Below, one piece after another: positions 13,272 to 15,748 of a DNA stretch of 15,748 nt (position 1 is the first letter of the stretch; the number at the start of each line of letters is the position of its first letter). This DNA is from Candidatus Tectimicrobiota bacterium (GTDB taxonomy: Bacteria > UBA8248), in NCBI GenBank assembly GCA_016184445.1, contig JACPCT010000322.1, positions 1-15,748 of the forward strand, in the 5' to 3' direction. The notes below the pieces were generated by a model. That model was not told where the DNA came from. It saw only the letters and a list, made by a program, of their open reading frames with translations, and did no database searches. The translations under genes and the position numbers were made by a program.

Positions 13272-14333
13272 ATGAAATCGAGCCTGATACTCGCCGCCGC
13301 GCTCGCGCTTCTGGCCGCGGCGGCGGTCCCGTCGGGAGCGGCCACGTCGCCCGAGGAGGAGAAGCTCTACCGGGAGGCCAAGAAGGAGTGGGAGGTGGAC
13401 TTCCGGGGCCCCACCGAGCGGACCTCCTTCGTGGGCGTCGTGCGGGCCTGGTCGAAGCGCTACCCGGACGTGAAGCTCAAATACTCGCGCCAGCCCACGG
13501 GCAAGCTCGTCAAAGCGGTCGAGGCGGAGTTCAAGGCGGGCAAGCTCACCCACGAGGTCATCCACGTCACCGACCCGGTCATCCTGGTCAAGTGGAAGAA
13601 GGCGGGGAAGCTGCTGGCCTACAAGAGCCCCAACTACGCCGACTATGAGCCCCAATACCTGGACAAGGACTTCGCCTTCGCCGCCATGGGCGTCACCCCC
13701 ATGCTCCCCCCCGTGAACAAGAAGTTCATCGCGGGGATCGGGATGAAGCCCGGCGACCTCAAGTGCTACAAGGACTTCACGAACCCCAAGTTCGCGGGCA
13801 AGCAGGTCGTCACCCACGCGAATGCGGGGGGGACCGCTCTTTTCGCCGCCATGCGGATGACGGAGCTCTTCGGCTGGGAGTTCCACGAGACCCTGCGCAA
13901 GCAGAACATCCTGCTCGGTGCGACGGCGGGCGTGACCACCAGCCTCGTCATCAAGGGCGAGCGGCCGGTGACCTACGCGGTGACGGGCTACCGCGCCCTC
14001 GAGCACGGCAACGACCCCAAGAAGGGCGTCTTCACCTTCTGGCCCTGCGAGGGCGCCGTGATGATCAACTTCGCGATGACCATCCTCAAGGACGGCGCCA
14101 CGAGGCACCCGAACGCCGCGAGGCTGCTGGTGACCTGGCTCTCCTCGAAAGAGGGCCAGACGAACATCGTGGAGCACGCGCACTTCTTCAGCGGCCGCAA
14201 GGACGTGAAGCCGGTCCCCGGCGCCCAGCCGCTCCATACCTACAAGAACCTCTGGTGGCCGGATCTCGAGAAGGCCATCCAGGAGCACGACCCGTTCCTG
14301 AAGAAGTTCGATCAGGTGTACGGGCTGAAGTAG
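13272..14333 (+). CDS. ABC transporter periplasmic substrate-binding protein (Fe(III)/spermidine-type fold)
   Basis: This 353-residue exported binding protein has a signal peptide (residues 1 to about 24: MKSS, a long Ala/Leu core, PSGA). The mature part is a type II periplasmic-binding fold similar to bacterial extracellular solute-binding family 1 proteins for ferric iron, polyamines or aminoethylphosphonate. Family-like segments are EVIHVTDPVILVKWKKAGKL, YKDFTNPKFAGKQVV, GVTTSLVIKGERPVTYAVTG, FTFWPCEGAVMINFAMTI and HPNAARLLVTWLSSKEGQ. No tyrosine pair diagnostic for ferric iron can be assigned with certainty, so the ligand is open. The ATG at 13272 has GGGGAGGAG seven bases upstream; an in-frame TTG at 13266 is less likely. 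A permease follows after a strong hairpin, which favours higher expression of this protein. Confidence 0.88.
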   Translation: MKSSLILAAALALLAAAAVPSGAATSPEEEKLYREAKKEWEVDFRGPTERTSFVGVVRAWSKRYPDVKLKYSRQPTGKLVKAVEAEFKAGKLTHEVIHVTDPVILVKWKKAGKLLAYKSPNYADYEPQYLDKDFAFAAMGVTPMLPPVNKKFIAGIGMKPGDLKCYKDFTNPKFAGKQVVTHANAGGTALFAAMRMTELFGWEFHETLRKQNILLGATAGVTTSLVIKGERPVTYAVTGYRALEHGNDPKKGVFTFWPCEGAVMINFAMTILKDGATRHPNAARLLVTWLSSKEGQTNIVEHAHFFSGRKDVKPVPGAQPLHTYKNLWWPDLEKAIQEHDPFLKKFDQVYGLK

Positions 14334-14342
14334 GCTCCAGGT

Positions 14343-14394
14343 CGCGGCCGCCGCCCCCGGGGGACGCGCTCCCGCCGGGGGCGGCGCGGCCGCG
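14343..14394 (+). promoter_or_regulatory. Strong hairpin between binding protein and permease genes
   Basis: CGCGGCCGC-CGCCCCCGG (14343-14360) pairs with CCGGGGGCG-GC-GCGGCCGCG (14375-14394): 18 base pairs with one 2-base bulge and a 14-base loop. No T-run follows, so it is not a classical terminator. Such elements after binding-protein genes stabilise the upstream mRNA or reduce readthrough into the permease. Confidence 0.7.
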
Positions 14395-14407
14395 CGGCGG
14401 AGGGTGA

Positions 14408-15748
14408 ATGGAGGCGGCTGCCGCCCACAAGGGCTGGCTGGCGGAGCGTGTGGCCCAGTGGCGGAACGAGCCCGTCAAGTTCGCCTCGATGGCGCTGACG
14501 GCCGCCTTCCTCTCCGTGCTGATCGCCTACCCTTTCCTGACGCTCTTCGTCATGAGCTTCCAGCACCCGGAGACGGGCGCCTGGACGCTCGCCAGCTACG
14601 TCCGGATCTTCACGGAGGAGAGCTTCCGGGAGGCGTTCTCCCGCTCGATCGGCCTCAGCTTCCTCGTCACTTTCTTCTCCCTCCTGCTCGGCGTCCCCAT
14701 GGCCTTCGGCGTCTCGCGCACGCGGATGCCCTGCCGGGAGCTGGTGCGCGCCCTCACCGGCATCGCCTTCATCATCCCGAGCTTCATCGGCGCGGTGGGC
14801 TGGATCTTCCTCCTGGGGGAGAACCAGGGCGACGTCAACCGCCTGATCCGCTGGGCGGTCAACCCCTTCCTGGCGGCCTCCCTGGAGAGCGGCCCCTTCA
14901 CCATCTTCTCCTTCTCGGGGCTCACCTTCGTCCTGGTCCTGCACTTCTTCCCGTTCGTCTTCTATTCCGTGAGCGCCTCGCTGGACAACATGGATCCCTG
15001 CTATGAGGAGGCCGGAAGCATGGTGGGGGCGGGCCGGCTGCTGACCGTCCTGCGGATCACCCTGCCCATGGTGGCGCCCGCCATCGTCTCGGGGGCCATC
15101 ATGGTGTTCCTGGAGACGCTGGCCGCCTTCGGCGCCCCCCAGGTCATCGGCGTCCCGGCCCGCTTCCACGTGCTGACGACGCGGATCTACAACCTCTTCG
15201 AGCCGCCGCCCAACTTCGCCATGGCGACGGCGCTGGCCTCCCCGCTCGTCCTCATCACGGCGGGGGCGCTCTGGCTCCAGCGGCGCATCCTCGCCCGGCG
15301 GCAGTACGTCACCGTGGGGGGCAAGATCACGGCCCCCGCGCCGATGGACATTGGCGGCTGGCGCTATGCGCTGAGCGGCTTTTGCCTGCTCGTGGTGGGC
15401 GTCGCGGTGGGGGCGCCCATGTACGCCATCTTCACCACCTCGGTGACGGAGGTCTGGGGGCAGCCGCTCTTCACCGGCCTCCTGCCGCCAGCCGCCGCGG
15501 GCTTCTCCTTCACGCACTACCAGCAGCTCTTCGACCCCGCGCTGGCCAACTGCGACATCCTCGGCGGCTACACCGTGACCGAGGCCGTCTGCGCCGTCTA
15601 CAACAGCATGTGGCTCTCGGCGGCGGCGGCCACGCTCATCCTCCTCCTCGCGGTCGTCTCGGCCTACATCGTCGAGCGCTCGGGAGTCGGGGGCCGGAGC
15701 GCGCTGACCGGCCTCATCAAGATGACCTTCGCGTTTCCCTCCGTGGCC
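14408..15748 (+). CDS. Two-domain ABC transporter permease, cut by the right edge
   Basis: The frame is open from the ATG at 14408 to the window end (447 residues seen). This is the inner-membrane permease of the binding-protein gene before it. The first half has helices at about 25-50, 80-103, 115-136 and 166-190, then the EAA loop (about 200-231: YEEAGSMVGAGR, ITLPMVAPAIVSGA) that contacts the ATPase, then two more helices. A second copy starts near residue 318 (WRYALSGFCLL) and has begun its own core helices (YNSMWLSAAAATLILLLAVV) at the edge. Two fused permease domains in one chain is the FbpB-type arrangement, usually 530-600 residues, so about 100-150 residues and the ATPase gene should lie to the right. 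GGAGGG (14399-14404) precedes the ATG. Confidence 0.9.
   Translation, partial: MEAAAAHKGWLAERVAQWRNEPVKFASMALTAAFLSVLIAYPFLTLFVMSFQHPETGAWTLASYVRIFTEESFREAFSRSIGLSFLVTFFSLLLGVPMAFGVSRTRMPCRELVRALTGIAFIIPSFIGAVGWIFLLGENQGDVNRLIRWAVNPFLAASLESGPFTIFSFSGLTFVLVLHFFPFVFYSVSASLDNMDPCYEEAGSMVGAGRLLTVLRITLPMVAPAIVSGAIMVFLETLAAFGAPQVIGVPARFHVLTTRIYNLFEPPPNFAMATALASPLVLITAGALWLQRRILARRQYVTVGGKITAPAPMDIGGWRYALSGFCLLVVGVAVGAPMYAIFTTSVTEVWGQPLFTGLLPPAAAGFSFTHYQQLFDPALANCDILGGYTVTEAVCAVYNSMWLSAAAATLILLLAVVSAYIVERSGVGGRSALTGLIKMTFAFPSVA

Noticed and set aside
10805..13345. Minus-strand open frame of 846 codons and a plus-strand frame of 819 codons across the lyase/PrpD region
   Set aside because: Both are low-complexity shadow translations of the lyase and PrpD genes, which carry all recognisable motifs in other frames.
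1..15748. CRISPR arrays, tRNA or rRNA genes, transposases, defence or phage genes
   Set aside because: I looked on both strands and found no regular spaced repeats, tRNA-like cloverleafs, or proteins of these kinds. The only repeats are the two palindromic elements and the 16-bp tandem pair.

Overview
The window is GC-rich bacterial DNA (about 70% by eye) with dense, mostly plus-strand gene clusters. There are no rRNA or tRNA genes, phage genes, transposases or CRISPR arrays that I can see. The gene set (glycolate-oxidase-type GlcDEF, a multiheme cytochrome c with a membrane cytochrome b, a lipoprotein cytochrome c', a methylisocitrate-lyase-like enzyme, an MmgE/PrpD-like protein and an iron/organic-anion type ABC importer), together with palindromic dispersed repeats of a kind seen in uncultured high-GC Gram-negative lineages, suggests a soil or marine proteobacterium-like organism or a Tectomicrobia/Rokubacteria-like one. 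That placement is inference. The signal peptides and the lipobox show a cell with an exported compartment.

Left part (1-6258). A minus-strand MFS transporter runs off the left edge and appears to lack its first transmembrane helix. Divergently, from a TATAAT-type promoter, comes glcD-glcE-glcF, the three subunits of a membrane-associated (S)-2-hydroxyacid (glycolate or lactate type) dehydrogenase that passes electrons to the quinone pool. The glcE-glcF junction has been invaded by two palindromic repeat elements that end four bases before the glcF start. An alpha/beta hydrolase follows closely.

Middle (6259-9442). A well-formed sigma70-type promoter and a 14-bp palindrome precede a frame-broken small membrane-protein gene, which runs into a nine-heme cytochrome c and then a four-helix cytochrome b. 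The c/b pair has the composition of a split CbcL-like quinol:cytochrome c oxidoreductase. It would take electrons out of the quinone pool that GlcDEF can fill. A cupin gene with an unusual tandem 16-bp repeat in its leader ends at a bidirectional terminator.

Minus-strand island (9467-10692). This holds a TPR protein with its own TTGACA promoter and, upstream, a cytochrome c' that carries a lipoprotein signal and is followed by its own terminator.

Right part (10834-15748). A dyad lies between divergent promoters. Then come a methylisocitrate-lyase-like enzyme, an MmgE/PrpD protein with an apparent internal deletion of roughly 55 residues, a periplasmic binding protein and a two-domain permease cut by the right edge, with a very strong hairpin between the last two. 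These look like one uptake-plus-catabolism cluster for a small organic acid or phosphonate-like substrate; the substrate itself cannot be read from the sequence.

The most unusual parts are the broken membrane-protein/cytochrome junction (6543-6950), the repeat-invaded glcE-glcF junction, the shortened PrpD and MFS genes, and the lipid-anchored cytochrome c'.
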